DNA of 64,000 nucleotides from CAVVGZ01 sp963747965. GTDB lineage: Bacteria > Chloroflexota > Anaerolineae > Anaerolineales > Anaerolineaceae. The stretch spans positions 1,054,001-1,118,000 of the forward strand of contig CAVVGZ010000007.1 in NCBI GenBank assembly GCA_963747965.1. Direction: 5' to 3'. The notes beneath the pieces are model-generated. The model was not told the origin of the DNA. It saw nothing but the letters and a program-made list of their open reading frames with translations, and did not search any database. Shown here piece after piece: positions 9,863 to 20,742 of the stretch. The position numbers were made by a program, and so were the translations under genes. The stretch's first letter is position 1, and every line of letters starts with the position of its first letter.

Positions 9863-10851
9863 CCTATAAATTGACATCAACCAATGTGCTTGTAACAGGT
9901 GCGGGAGGTTTCATCGGCAGCCGCCTGGTTCAGGAACTGATTACAGCCGGAGCGCAGGTAAAAGCCTTCGTGCGTTACAACTCACGCCAGGACTTTGGCC
10001 TCCTGCGCTTGCTGCCGGAGGAATTCCTGTCCGAGGTGGAAATCATTGCCGGGGATTTGAGCGATGCACATGCGCTTGAGCAGGCAGCCCAGGGTGCAGA
10101 AGTAATATTCCACCTGGGGGCGCTCATTTCCATCCCCTATTCCTACCAGCATCCCGGCGAGGTGGTAGAAAGCAATGTCATCGGCACACTGAATGTGCTG
10201 CAGGCCTGCCGCAAAACCGGCTGCAGGTTGATCCACACCTCCACCAGTGAAGTATACGGTACTGCCATTTATGCGCCCATTGACGAACAGCACCCCCTGC
10301 AGGGACAGTCACCCTACGCCGCCAGCAAGATCGGTGCAGATAAGCTGGTAGAAAGCTATTACCGCACCTATAACGTGCACGCCGTCACCGTACGGCCGTT
10401 CAACACTTACGGCCCGGGACAATCCGCACGGGCTGTCATTCCCACGATCATCACCCAGGCACTCAGCGGTGATTTCATCCGCCTGGGCAACCTGGCAGCC
10501 AGGCGAGATTTCACTTATGTGAGCGATACAGTGGATGGTTTTTTGCGCGCCGCCCAAACCGAAGGTATCGAGGGCCAGGTTTTTAACCTTGGGAGCGGAG
10601 CGGAGATCAGCATCGGGGACCTGGCTGAGATTGTGATCCAGCTGGTAGGCAGGCCGGTAAAGATTGAGAGCGACCCCGCCCGCCTGCGCCCGGAGAAATC
10701 TGAAGTGATGCGCCTGGTATCGGATAACCGCAAAGCGCAGGAAATCCTGGGCTGGCGGCCCGGGGTGGACATTCACAGCGGTCTGAAACAAACCATCGCC
10801 TGGATTGAACGGCACCTTGACTTATACCGTCCCGGGCAGTATGAACTCTAA
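9859..10851 (+). CDS. NAD-dependent sugar-nucleotide 4,6-dehydratase, LegB-like
   Basis: An extended short-chain dehydrogenase acting on a nucleotide sugar. The NAD-binding glycine motif is VTGAGGFIGSRLVQEL at residues 12-27. The catalytic Ser/Thr lies in HTSTSEVYGTA, and the Tyr and Lys in SPYAASKIGADKL (Y-x3-K). The PFNTYGPGQSARAVIP block and the STSEVYG version of the motif match LegB-type dehydratases of legionaminic/bacillosamine-like pathways more than RmlB, which has DE there. The following nucleotidyltransferase and DegT-type aminotransferase fit a dehydratase-aminotransferase route to an amino-deoxy sugar. Intact; the ATG overlaps the previous gene by 4 bases. The exact sugar nucleotide is an inference. 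Confidence 0.82.
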   Translation: MTYKLTSTNVLVTGAGGFIGSRLVQELITAGAQVKAFVRYNSRQDFGLLRLLPEEFLSEVEIIAGDLSDAHALEQAAQGAEVIFHLGALISIPYSYQHPGEVVESNVIGTLNVLQACRKTGCRLIHTSTSEVYGTAIYAPIDEQHPLQGQSPYAASKIGADKLVESYYRTYNVHAVTVRPFNTYGPGQSARAVIPTIITQALSGDFIRLGNLAARRDFTYVSDTVDGFLRAAQTEGIEGQVFNLGSGAEISIGDLAEIVIQLVGRPVKIESDPARLRPEKSEVMRLVSDNRKAQEILGWRPGVDIHSGLKQTIAWIERHLDLYRPGQYEL

Positions 10852-10878
10852 AAATTCATTTCTTTCAGGGAGGATTGT

Positions 10879-11588
10879 TTGAAAGCTGTCATTCTTGCAG
10901 GCGGCAAAGGCACCCGCCTGGCACCTTATACCCGCGTTTTTCCGAAACCGATGCTCCCGATTGGCGATAAAACCATCCTGGAGATTCTCCTGGGGCAGAT
11001 GAAGAAGTCCGGTATTAACCATGTTGTTCTGGCTGTTGGGCACCTGGCCGGTTTGATGCGGGCATTTTTCCAGGACGGGAAGAATTACAACCTGGATATC
11101 ACCTACAGCATGGAGACCAAACCCCTCGGCACAGCCGGACCCCTGGCAAATATCGATGGATTGACGGATACCTTCCTGGTGACCAACGGAGACGTTCTTA
11201 CCACGTTGGATTTGGCCGACCTGATCCGCTTCCACAAGCAACATGGCGGCATCCTCACCATCGCCATGCACCAGCGCAAGGTGCAGGTTGACCTGGGAGT
11301 TATTGAGCAGAACAGCGATCATCAAGTTATCGGGTATAGCGAGAAGCCTACCCTGCAGTACAGCGCATCCATGGGCATTTATGTCTTTGAGCCGGCCGTG
11401 ATGCAGTACATCCATAAAGACGCATACCTGGACTTCCCTGACCTGGTTAAGAACTCATCAAGCAAGGTGAACGGGTGATGGGCTATCCCTATGACGGCTA
11501 CTGGCGGGACCTTGGCAATCCCACCGATTACGAAGAAGCTGTCACCGATTTTGAAAAAATGCGTGCCCAATTTGTGGCGGAAGACTAA
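10879..11588 (+). CDS. Sugar-1-phosphate nucleotidylyltransferase (frameshifted)
   Basis: A nucleotidyltransferase that makes NDP- or GDP-sugar from a sugar-1-phosphate and NTP. The signature AGGKGTRLAPYTRVFPKPM lies at residues 7-25. GTAGPLANI and FLVTNGDVLTTLD supply the metal-binding Asp region. The reading breaks near 11452 where AAGAA should read AAGAAA. Adding one A gives LVKKLIKQGERVMGYP and then DGYWRDLGNPTDY, the expected C terminus ending at 11588. This is a clear homopolymer undercall. The start is TTG at 10879, supported by GGGAGG 7 bases upstream. It sits between the LegB-like dehydratase and the aminotransferase. Confidence 0.83.
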
Positions 11589-11591
11589 CCC

Positions 11592-12741
11592 ATGAAATGG
11601 AACATCCCCTTATCCGACGTGTCCATTGGAGCGGAGGAATATCATGCCATCCACGAAGTACTTGAAAGCGGCTGGCTCACCATGGGGTCTGTCACCCAGC
11701 AGTTCGAAGCGGAATTTGCCGCCTACTGCGGAGTAAAACATGCCGTGGCGGTCACCAATGCCACTGCCGGACTGCATTTGATCTGCGCAGGTATCGGGCT
11801 TGGGTCCGGGAGATGAGGTCATCCTGCCTTCCCTTACGTTTGTGGCCAGCGCCAATGCCGTGCGTTACACCGGCGCCACTCCCGTATTTGCCGATATCAC
11901 CAGCCTGGAGGATTTGACCGTCTCGCCAAAGGCCATTGAACAAGCCATCACCCCCCGCACAAAAGCCATCATGGTGATGCATTACGCAGGCTACGCCTGC
12001 GATATGCCCGCCATCCTGGCCCTGGCTGAACGGCACCACCTGCAGGTTGTTGAAGATGCCGCCCATGCCGCGGGATCTTTCCTGGATGGCGGACACCTGG
12101 GCACCCTGGGTATTGGCGGCTGCTTCAGCTTCTTCCCCAACAAGAACATGACCACCGGCGAGGGCGGCATGGTGGTTACAAATGATGACCAACTTGCCGA
12201 AAAAGTGCGCCTGCTGCGCTCGCACGCCATGACCAGCCTCACCTGGGACCGCCATGAGGGGCATGCCCAGAGTTACGATGTGGTCGACCTGGGCTACAAC
12301 TACCGCATCGACGAGCTGCGCTCCGCCCTGGGACGCGTCCAGCTGGCCAGGTTGGACAAGGGCAACGCCCGCCGCCGGGAGATCACCGCTTTATACCGCG
12401 AGCTTCTGGCTGAGCTGGCGCCATCCGTAACCGTCCCATTCCAGAATCACCCCGGCATCTCTGCCTGCCACATCATGCCCGTCATCCTGCCTGAGGGAAG
12501 CGACCGGCTCGCCTTCATGGAGTACATGAAGTCACAAGGCATTCAAACCAGCATCCACTACCCGCCCATCCACACCTTCAGTGCCTACCTGCACCACGTA
12601 CGGGCAGGCTCAAAATCGTCCCTGCCCCTCACCGAGGAAGCCGCCCGGCGCCAGGTAACCCTGCCATTGTACCCCGGCATGACGGATGAAATGGTCAGGC
12701 TTGTCATCCAGGCAGTCCAAAATGCGCTTATGCCAGGCTGA
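11592..12741 (+). CDS. DegT/DnrJ/EryC1-type sugar aminotransferase (frameshifted)
   Basis: A PLP-dependent aminotransferase that converts a keto-sugar nucleotide to an amino sugar. The N terminus IPLSDVSIGAEEYHAI and GWLTMGSVTQQFE are typical. A shift near 11800 joins LHLICAGIGLG to GPGDEVILPSLTFVASA. The PLP-binding Asp is in VVEDAAHAAGS and the Schiff-base Lys in FFPNKNMTTGEGG. The C-terminal YNYRIDELRSALG and HYPPIHTFSAY are conserved. Only 3 bases separate it from the nucleotidyltransferase stop. With the LegB-like dehydratase it forms a probable two-step route to an amino-deoxy sugar for the surface glycan. Confidence 0.84.
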
Positions 12742-12811
12742 CCCTGCAAGAAGGATGGAATTCTTTCCCCTTGAGTAACGCGTGCCACATCCAGAGAATA
12801 TTTCAGCGAAT

Positions 12812-13992
12812 ATGAAACCAAAATTTTCCGGTCCCGAAATGGAGTATATGGTTGCCTGCCTGGCTCAGCAGTTAAATCCTGGCGAAACCCCACCACAGCC
12901 ACCGCGGAATTTGGATTGGGAAAAGTTTGTGTCCCTGCTGGAAGATAACCGCCTGGCAGCGTTTTTTTACACCCTTGGGCAGAAAAATTCTGGTATTTAC
13001 CCTGAATCTATTCGTTCACGGTTGAAGCAATCCCGCTACGGACTGCTCCTTTACGGAGACCAATGCCGCCTTCAGGTGAGGGAGGTGCTTCTAGCCCTCG
13101 CTGAGGCAGGACTCCCGCTGATCGTGATGAAAGGCTGGGCATTGATCCCTACCCTCTATGCGGACGACCACGCTCAGCGCTTCTGCGAGGATATCGATAT
13201 CCTCATCACTCCAGGAAATACAGATCTTGCAGAGGCAGTTCTACAAAGATTGGGCTATACCCACCTCGATGAGGTCGCTCCCGGATATGCCCGCCGCTAC
13301 AATAATGCGCGTGCTTACATCCTGGCCGGTGAAAATCTGCATCCTTTCCGCAAGTTTTCCATCGGCCTGCACTGGGGATTGACCCATTATCCCTATTATG
13401 ATAAAAATAGTGTTAATATTTCGGATATTTTCAAGCGTGCAATCCCCCTGAAGGTCGCCGGGGTGGATGTCCTTGAAATGTGTGTTGAAGACCGGGTCGT
13501 CTATACATGTGCCCATTTATCCCTGCACCACCGCAACCAGGAGACCCTGTTGAATTATTTCGAAATCGCTGCCATTATTCGAGCAGAAAAAATCAGATGA
13601 TAAATTGGGAAAGAATGATCCAGCGGGCACGTGAATGGGGCTACCTGGTGCAGCTGCAGAATGTCATTCAGGCGGTATGACGAATTCTGGCCGCAGATCA
13701 TCCCTGCGGATGCATTCCGGCTGGTAATGGATGAGAAACCCTCCTGGAAAGAACGCCTGACAGACAGCATGGTAGAAAAAACAAAAGGCAACCCTTTCCG
13801 CAGTGCATTATTTGAGGTGCTGGCCATACCGGGATTTAAGAACAAAATTGTCTGCATTAGCTTATCAGCTCTTCCCGGACAGGGAATACATGCAGGTTCG
13901 CTATGGGATCGCTGCGGGAAAAAACCCTTTTGCCGTTTTATTTGAGACGAATGACAGATGCTTTCCCGGGGATATTTCGCAAAGAATCCTGA
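12812..13992 (+). CDS. Nucleotidyltransferase-fold protein of RiPP clusters (several frameshifts)
   Basis: This resembles the NTP_transf_5 (nucleotidyltransferase family) proteins often found beside PqqD, HprK-like and peptide-modifying genes. The core is VMKGWALIPTLYAD followed by FCEDIDILI, which supplies the D-x-D metal pair. A helical C-terminal part contains IGLHWGLTHYPYYD and VVYTCAHLSLHHRNQ. The first frame is broken near 13598, and further shifts near 13670, 13850 and 13940 are needed to reach FRKES at 13992. An in-frame GTG at 12782 is an alternative start. The position just after the glycan genes and just before two PqqD proteins ties it to the peptide cluster. Its reaction is not established. 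Confidence 0.65.
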
Positions 13993-14097
13993 TGATCCGT
14001 CCATCGTGAATACAAAAATGAATCCTTGATATAATTATCAAGTTCAGTCTGCTGCTTGTGAAGTACCAGCGGTATCATAATTAGAGCGAACGTTTTT

Positions 14098-14363
14098 ATG
14101 AAATTACCCACCTATAAACTTAAGTCTGACGTATGTCTGGAGACATTTGATGACGGCGTCCTGCTATTAAAGCAAGGATAACCCTTAACCGAACTGAACA
14201 TCGCTGCCAGGGATATCCTCGTCTACACAGACGGGACCAATAACATCCAGCAGGTGGCACAGCACCTGGCCGAGGAATACCACATTCCGATTGAGGAGGC
14301 CGGCAGGATGTAAGCGAATTGTACCAACAACTGGTTGAACAGGGAATTCTGGAGCATCCATAA
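14098..14363 (+). CDS. PqqD-like RiPP recognition protein 1 (in-frame stop and frameshift)
   Basis: A small protein with the PqqD/RRE winged-helix fold that binds RiPP leader peptides and presents them to the modifying enzyme. It begins at ATG 14098 with YKLKSDVCLETFDDGVLLL, the beta-strand part of the domain. A TAA at 14179 interrupts it. The same frame then resumes as TELNIAARDILVYTDGTNN and VAQHLAEEYHIPIEEA, the three-helix part. A second break near 14312 leads to LYQQLVEQGILEHP. The pattern matches the family from end to end (about 88 residues), so sequence error is likelier than decay. It is followed 26 bases later by a second PqqD-like gene. Confidence 0.65.
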
Positions 14364-14388
14364 CACCCATGGGAGAAAGAAGGATAAG

Positions 14389-14692
14389 ATGGAGAATGCG
14401 TCAATACAAAAACCCATTTATTTAGTCAATCCGGATGTCGTCCTGCGCGAGGAGGATGAGGACGGCGGGCTGCTTTTCAACCCGGACACCAACCAGGTAA
14501 AAGTGGTCAATTCCACCGGTTTGTTCATCTGGAAGCAGTTCGCCTCGGCCAACCAGCCGGATGCCGTGGCTGGAGGCACTCTTCAAGTAATTTTGAAGGG
14601 TCCCAGCCGAAGAGATTGTGAGTGACGATCTCAAGGAATTTATCGATGAAATGATCCAGAACGGTTTTATTGGTGTAGTTGAGAGTGTATAA
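14389..14692 (+). CDS. PqqD-like RiPP recognition protein 2 (frameshifted)
   Basis: A second PqqD-type RRE protein. ATG 14389 follows a purine-rich GGGAGAAAGAAGG. The N-terminal strands are YLVNPDVVLREEDEDGGLLF and NSTGLFIWKQF marks the helix after the wing. Shifts between 14575 and 14615 lead to AEEIVSDDLKEFIDEMIQNG, the C-terminal helices, ending at 14692. Two PqqD proteins match the two radical SAM enzymes that follow, which suggests one recognition protein per enzyme or a heterodimer. That pairing is an inference. Confidence 0.65.
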
Positions 14693-14753
14693 AGGGATTT
14701 GCTATTACAGGTATTTTCCAGATGAATGATGCCAAAATACTGAAATAAAAGTC

Positions 14754-15857
14754 ATGTCCACCCCGCAGCATGTGGATATTGCCGTCACCGGGCGCTGCAA
14801 CCTTTCCTGCGCCTACTGCTTTTATGCCGATGAGATGACCGCCCGCAGCGACCTTTCCACCGCCCAGTGGCTGGATTTTTTCAAGAACTTGGGAGACATG
14901 GGGGTGATGACCGTCTGCCTGACCGGCGGGGAGGCGCTCAGCCGTCCGGATTTCTTTGAACTGGTGGATGGCGTGATTGCCAACCGCATGCGTTACGAGA
15001 TCCTCTCCAACGGCACCCTGATCACCGAAAAAACCCTGGCTGAATTTGAAAAAGGCAAGCGCCGCCTGCGCCTGGATTCCATCCAGATTTCCATTGATGG
15101 CTCCTCTGCGGATATCCATGACCTCAGCCGCCCGAACAGCTTTGCCCGGGCAGTACGCGGGCTGAAACTGCTCAAGGAAGCCGGCTTCCCCATGACCGTG
15201 CGCGTGACCATCAACCGCTTCAATTACAACGACCTGGAGAATACCGCCCGCCTGCTGCTGGAAGAAGTGGGGCTTTCCGGGTTTTCCACCAATGAAGCCT
15301 ACCCCTGCGGCGCCACCAACCGCTACGAGGAAGACATCATGCTGAGCGTTCCCAGCGGCGGCAGGTGATGGAAACCCTGCTGCGCTTGAATAGAAATATC
15401 AGGACCGCATCAGCGCCACTGCCGGACCGCTGGCCCTGGCACGCCAGGAGTGCGCCATCCAGGAAGCCCAGTCGCAAGGGATCAAGGAATTCCCCGGGCA
15501 GGGGATATCTGCGGCCTGCGGGGGTGTTTTCAATAAGATCGCCATACTGCACGACGGCACCATCGTCCCCTGCCATGTGATCAGCGACCTGCACCTGGGC
15601 AATATCCTCACGGATGACCTGGGAGAGGTCTGGCGCAGCCACCCGCTCCATGCAGGCCATGCGCCAGCGCAGGGAGATTTCCCTGGATACGCTTACACCC
15701 TGCAAGGATTGCGATTACAAGGGTTACTGCACCGGCGGCTGCCCGGGCGGGGCGCTTTTCCTCAACGGGGATTTCAACACCCGCAACCCGATGGACTGCT
15801 ACCGCATCCTGATTGGTGAAGAGATCCTATTCCCCATCCGAAGAGAAAAAAGCACTC

Positions 15858-15861
<4 letters not shown>
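14754..15861 (+). CDS. Radical SAM/SPASM peptide-modifying enzyme 1 (frameshifted)
   Basis: A radical SAM enzyme expected to act on the RiPP precursor. The 4Fe-4S motif is TGRCNLSCAYCFYADE (C-x3-C-x2-C) at about residues 12-27. CLTGGEALSRPDFF is the SAM-binding GGE motif, and ISIDGSSADIHDL is the later strand. A shift near 15350-15420 leads into a SPASM domain with ACGGVFNKIAILHDGTIVPC and, after another shift near 15650, TPCKDCDYKGYCTGGCPGG and a final MDCYRI. These cysteines would hold two auxiliary clusters. The end is uncertain: a TGA at 15859-15861 overlaps the ATG of the second radical SAM gene, giving a normal ATGA junction. Confidence 0.75.
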
Positions 15862-16973
<1,112 letters not shown>

Positions 16974-17008
16974 TATAATAATAGAAATAATTACATAAGG
17001 GGTTTAAA

Positions 17009-17101
17009 ATGATCAAAAAATACGAAAAACCTGTTGCACGTAACTTAGGCGATGTGTTGCCCCTTGCCGAGGGAGTCTGCAGCTGGGAGCACGGTCACTA
17101 G
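17009..17101 (+). CDS. Candidate RiPP precursor peptide
   Basis: A 30-codon ORF with a good ribosome site (AAGGGG at 16997-17002). The leader is Lys-rich and reads MIKKYEKPVARNLGDVLP. It ends in a LAEG-like cleavage or recognition patch, followed by a short tail with one Cys, Ser, Trp and two His. Position directly after two PqqD proteins and two radical SAM enzymes, and before a kinase, peptidase and exporter, makes it the natural precursor. The following bases (17102-17225) continue with Gly/Ser/Cys/Asn-rich coding in the other two frames, so the real core may be longer than this ORF shows. No homologue could be searched. Confidence 0.6.
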   Translation: MIKKYEKPVARNLGDVLPLAEGVCSWEHGH

Positions 17102-17229
17102 TGTTAGCCAGTCTAGCATGCGTTATGGGGGTCTAGCAAAATAATGCTCAAAATGGTTGTAAGGCTGGTACAGGGCACCGGTGCGGGATGCGGTAGTGGG
17201 AGTACTCAGTGGGACCTCTCCCGGATTGT

Positions 17230-17771
17230 AGAAATGGTTATATTGCCTACGCATATAAATGAATTCATCGTTTAACTGATTCCGAATATTTTTTCCTATT
17301 GGGAAGTTATTCGACCAATATTTTAAAAATTTGGAATAATTGATGCCATTAATTAAGCTTTGAAGTAAATCCCGAATGGTTAACCTTTCTTAAAAATTCA
17401 TCCAATTGTATCGGAAAGGTTGATCCAGTCTGGGCTATAAAATATTTTTCATTGATAATCAAAAAGGCATAGTTGACCTGTAACTATAATCAGGCTGGAT
17501 TATGGTTACAAGTTATCATTATTACAGAAATCCTGGGGGACAATAAATTCTTCCAGGGCACACAAAGCAGGAACAATGAAAAATCATCTATGATGTTATT
17601 GATACAATCGGAGAAATCAATCCGGACATTTCTCAGTTTTCCATCTAACGATCTTAGGCACTTTCGCAAAGATCCAACCGGCCTGGATTATTTTGTGTTG
17701 GTTTAAAAGTGGTTTTTTTCCAGTATATGATTTTGATCGCATGCTCAACTTTGCCCAAATTCGAAAGGTAA
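17230..17771 (+). other. AT-rich stretch with no supported gene
   Basis: About 540 bases between the precursor region and the recognisable part of the HprK-like gene. It is clearly richer in A and T than the flanks. A 77-codon ORF at 17473-17706 has no recognisable motif. The 3' third may hold the decayed or frameshifted N-terminal domain of the HprK-like protein, because that protein has no other place for its first 100 or so residues. No promoter or terminator is convincing. Confidence 0.5.
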
Positions 17772-18222
17772 TTTACCATCCACGCCAGCGGAATCATTAA
17801 ACAAAACAGTCTCTACCTATTCGGTGGCCCCTCCGGAACCGGAAAGATCAATCTCAACCTTAAGCCTGGAACTGGGAGCAGAAATCCTGGATGAAGACCA
17901 ACTTGTATTGAGAGATGTCGGAAATGGCATATTCTCTGCACATGCCTGGGGGTATTCATTGAAAGAAAGCAATGCGTGTGTGAGGGCGGTTTAAACTGGT
18001 TCAAAGCAGCCAGAACAAAATAATACCCTTAACCAAACTCAAACAGCCCGTTTTATGGTTACCCAGGTGATTGACTTAACCGGAAAGACGATCCGAGAGA
18101 ACTTCTCTAGGGGTTTTCAATTTTCAGCCAGGATTGCCCGCTCCATTCCGGGTTACGCACTGCATTTCCGCAAATCCCCGGATTTCTGGAAGTTGATCGA
18201 TGCGGAGTTTCGGGTTGGCTAA
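17772..18222 (+). pseudogene. HprK-like P-loop kinase of RiPP clusters, broken
   Basis: The readable pieces match the HPr-kinase-like proteins found in lasso-peptide and PqqD/radical SAM clusters. Piece one is FTIHASGIIKQ followed by LYLFGGPSGTGK, a Walker A loop. Piece two, in another frame, is LELGAEILDEDQLVLRDVG and FSAHAWG. Piece three is ARIARSIPGYALHFRKSP and DFWKLIDAEF, ending at 18222. At least two frameshifts separate them, the Ser/Thr after the Walker Lys is disturbed, and no N-terminal domain is visible. In known clusters such kinases phosphorylate Ser on the peptide or act on peptide maturation. Whether this copy is dead or only badly sequenced cannot be decided. Confidence 0.6.
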
Positions 18223-18823
18223 AAGGATCTCAAAGACCCTGGCGGTTCACAGGAACCGTTTTCGCTACACCGGGCCCAGCATGGTCCCAACATTCAAGCC
18301 GGGGCAGGTGCTGTATATCCGTCCGGGTACGGAGGGACATGCAGCCCGGCGATGTGGTCGTTTACCGCAAAGGGGATGGATACATCGTTCACCGGGTCCA
18401 TTCGGTACATCCGGAAGGCATGTACACCCGCGGGGATAACAACCCCATCGAGATGGGTACCTGGTCCCGCCCGAGCAGATCATCGGTATCGTGGACCAGG
18501 TGGATGATTGGGGGGAAATTCGCCGGTCACCGGGGGGAAAATCGGGCTTTGGCAGGCTCAAATGCGCTGGCGACTGCACTCTGTACAACAGGATTTTGCC
18601 CTGGCTGGGAGCTCCTTACCGCTGGCTTAAGCGCGCCGCTGGGTAAAAAAGTTTTGGCACCCGCCCATCACCAGGATTCATTTACAGACTCCATCCGGTA
18701 TGGTGATCAAATACATCTCCCACGGAAAAACAGTGGCTGTCTGGCAGCCGGAATCGGGACGCTTCTACCTGCCGCAAACCTTATGACCTGGTCATTGATC
18801 CACCTCAGCAAATCCACGAGTGA
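18200..18823 (+). CDS. S26-type signal-peptidase-like protease (frameshifted)
   Basis: A serine protease of the S24/S26 signal peptidase fold, probably the leader protease or a maturation factor for the peptide. The nucleophile Ser is in RYTGPSMVPTFKPGQVLY (S-M-x-P-T). After a shift near 18335 the sequence continues MQPGDVVVYRKGDG, then YIVHRVHSV, where His replaces the usual Lys general base as in ER/archaeal signal peptidases, and then MYTRGDNN (the G-D-N box). Later shifts lead to VPPEQIIGIVDQVDDWGE and a basic tail, closing with GRFYLPQT at 18786 or 18823. ATG 18200 overlaps the HprK-like frame by 23 bases. Confidence 0.68.
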
Positions 18824-18858
18824 TCTCCATCCAAATCAGGCTATAATTTTCATCAATC

Positions 18859-20682
18859 ATGTCCAACTGGTTTACCTATTTTAAAACCGGGATGACCCGC
18901 CAGCCGCCGCCTGACTCTATTGCAGCCCAGGCTGCTCCTTTGCCGCACCATACCGCGCTCAAAAATCTGCTGCCCTTTATCAGGCCGCACTGGCGTTCCG
19001 GATTGATTGGTGCTGTTTTAATCATTTTTTCCAGCGTGCTGGTGTTCCCGCAGCCAATGATCAACCGCTTCCTGGTGGACGATGTCATCCTGGCCAGCCA
19101 GCTGGATCTGCTCCCAATAGCGGTGCTGCTGATGGCAGGCATCAAGATCATCAGCATGGCTGCAGAAGTCTTGCAGCAGTATTACGTGCTGAGTTTTGAG
19201 CAATCCGTCAGCCTGGATATCCAGAAGTCCCTGCTTGACCATACCCTGCGCCTGCCCAAGGAATTTTTTGATACCAAGGAAACCGGCTATTTGATCTCGC
19301 GCATCTCTTCCGATGTGCAGGGGCTGCAATGGTTTTTTTCCAGCACAATTGTCTACCTTTTCACCAACCTCATCCGCTTCGTGGGGGGCATCATCTTCCT
19401 TTTCTACCTGGAATGGCGCCTGGCACTGGTCTGCCTGGTTGTCCTGCCCCTCCTGGTGATCAGCGTACGGTATTTCTCCAAACGGATGTACAACCTCAGC
19501 TACAGCAGCATGGAACAGAATGCCACCATCATGAAGCGCCTGCCAGGAAACCATCACCTCTGTACCCCTGATCAAGGCCTTTTCAACTGAAAATCGGGAA
19601 AGCAGCCGCGTCATGAACGCCTTTGAGGGTGCCCGCCAGCTCACCATGGAGCAGAACGCCGTTAATTCGGTGGCCGGGATGGTGATAAATACTGCTCCGG
19701 ACCTGGCCAGGGCGGTGGTGCTTGTTGCAGGAGCCTACCTTGTTATCCTTGGGAATTGGACCCTGGGTTCTCTGCTCGCCTTCCAATCCTACCTGGGCTA
19801 CGTATTCGGCCCAGCCCAGGTTTTTGCCAATGCCAACCTCTCCCTGCAGAATGCGCTGGCATCCCTGGAGCGCGTCTCCGCCATGATGGAGATCCTCCCC
19901 GAGGACTCCGGGAAGGAAGGCCGGCAGGTGGAACACCTCAAGGGAGGAGGTGCAGTTCCAGAATGTCACTTTTAGCTATGATCAACAGGAGAAAATCCTG
20001 GAGAAAATTTCCTTCCATATCCAGCCGGGAGAGCACATCGCTATAGTCGGTCCCAGCGGGGTGGGAAAGACCACCATGGTCAGCCTGCTTTTGCGCTTCT
20101 ACCAACCGCTGAGCGGGGAGATATTCTATGACGGCATCCCTGCCGGGGAGTATGCGCTGGATTCGCTGCGCCGGCGTATCGGCTATGTTTCCCAGGCCAC
20201 CCTGCTCCTGGCCGGGACGATGCGTGAAAACCTGGCTTACGGCAATCCGCAAGCCGGCATGGCCGAAATTGAACGGGCTGCCAGGGTTGCCGGAATTCAT
20301 GATTTCATCACCAGCCTGCCAGACCAGTATGATTCCGTGGTGGGTGAAAAAGGGGTAAATTTATCCGAGGGGCAGAAACAGCGCCTTTCCATCGCCCGGG
20401 CGCTCATCAGGGATGCGGATATCCTCATCCTGGATGAACCCACCGCCTCGCTGGACAGCATTGTGGAGAGGTCCATCCTGGAGGCGCTGCCGGATGAAAT
20501 CCGCGGGAAAACCCTCTTCATCGTTTCCCACCGTTTTTCAACAGTTCGTAATACAGATCGTATTTTGCTACTGGATGATCTACATACTCTTCAGGTTGGT
20601 ACTCATGCGCGAGTTAAGCCTCCAGAGCGAGTATTACCGCTCCTTATTTTCAGCAGGGGTCCAGGCAGAGAAAGTGAATTAA
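18859..20682 (+). CDS. ABC exporter, fused permease and ATPase (three frameshifts)
   Basis: A type IV (exporter) half-transporter of about 605 residues, likely to export the modified peptide. The membrane domain starts at about residue 30 with FIRPHWRSGLIGAVLIIF and has six helices; the EFFDTKETGYLISRI loop is typical. Shifts occur near 19545, 19945 and 20590. The ATPase domain shows VGPSGVGKTTMVSLLL (Walker A), YVSQATLLLAGTMRENLAYG (Q-loop), NLSEGQKQRLSIARAL (signature LSEGQ for LSGGQ), DADILILDEPTASLD (Walker B) and the switch His in FIVSHRFSTVR. No N-terminal C39 peptidase is fused, which fits a separate leader protease such as the S26-like protein upstream. Confidence 0.84.
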
Positions 20683-20742
20683 TTTCAGGTAAAATTAGTA
20701 GGGGCTTGAACACCAAAAATAAAAAGGGCATCAGGGGAAAAA

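Noticed and set aside
14179..14181. Programmed readthrough or recoding of the TAA inside PqqD-like gene 1.
   Set aside because: No stop-codon-specific signal is visible, and the region is full of other sequence-level breaks.
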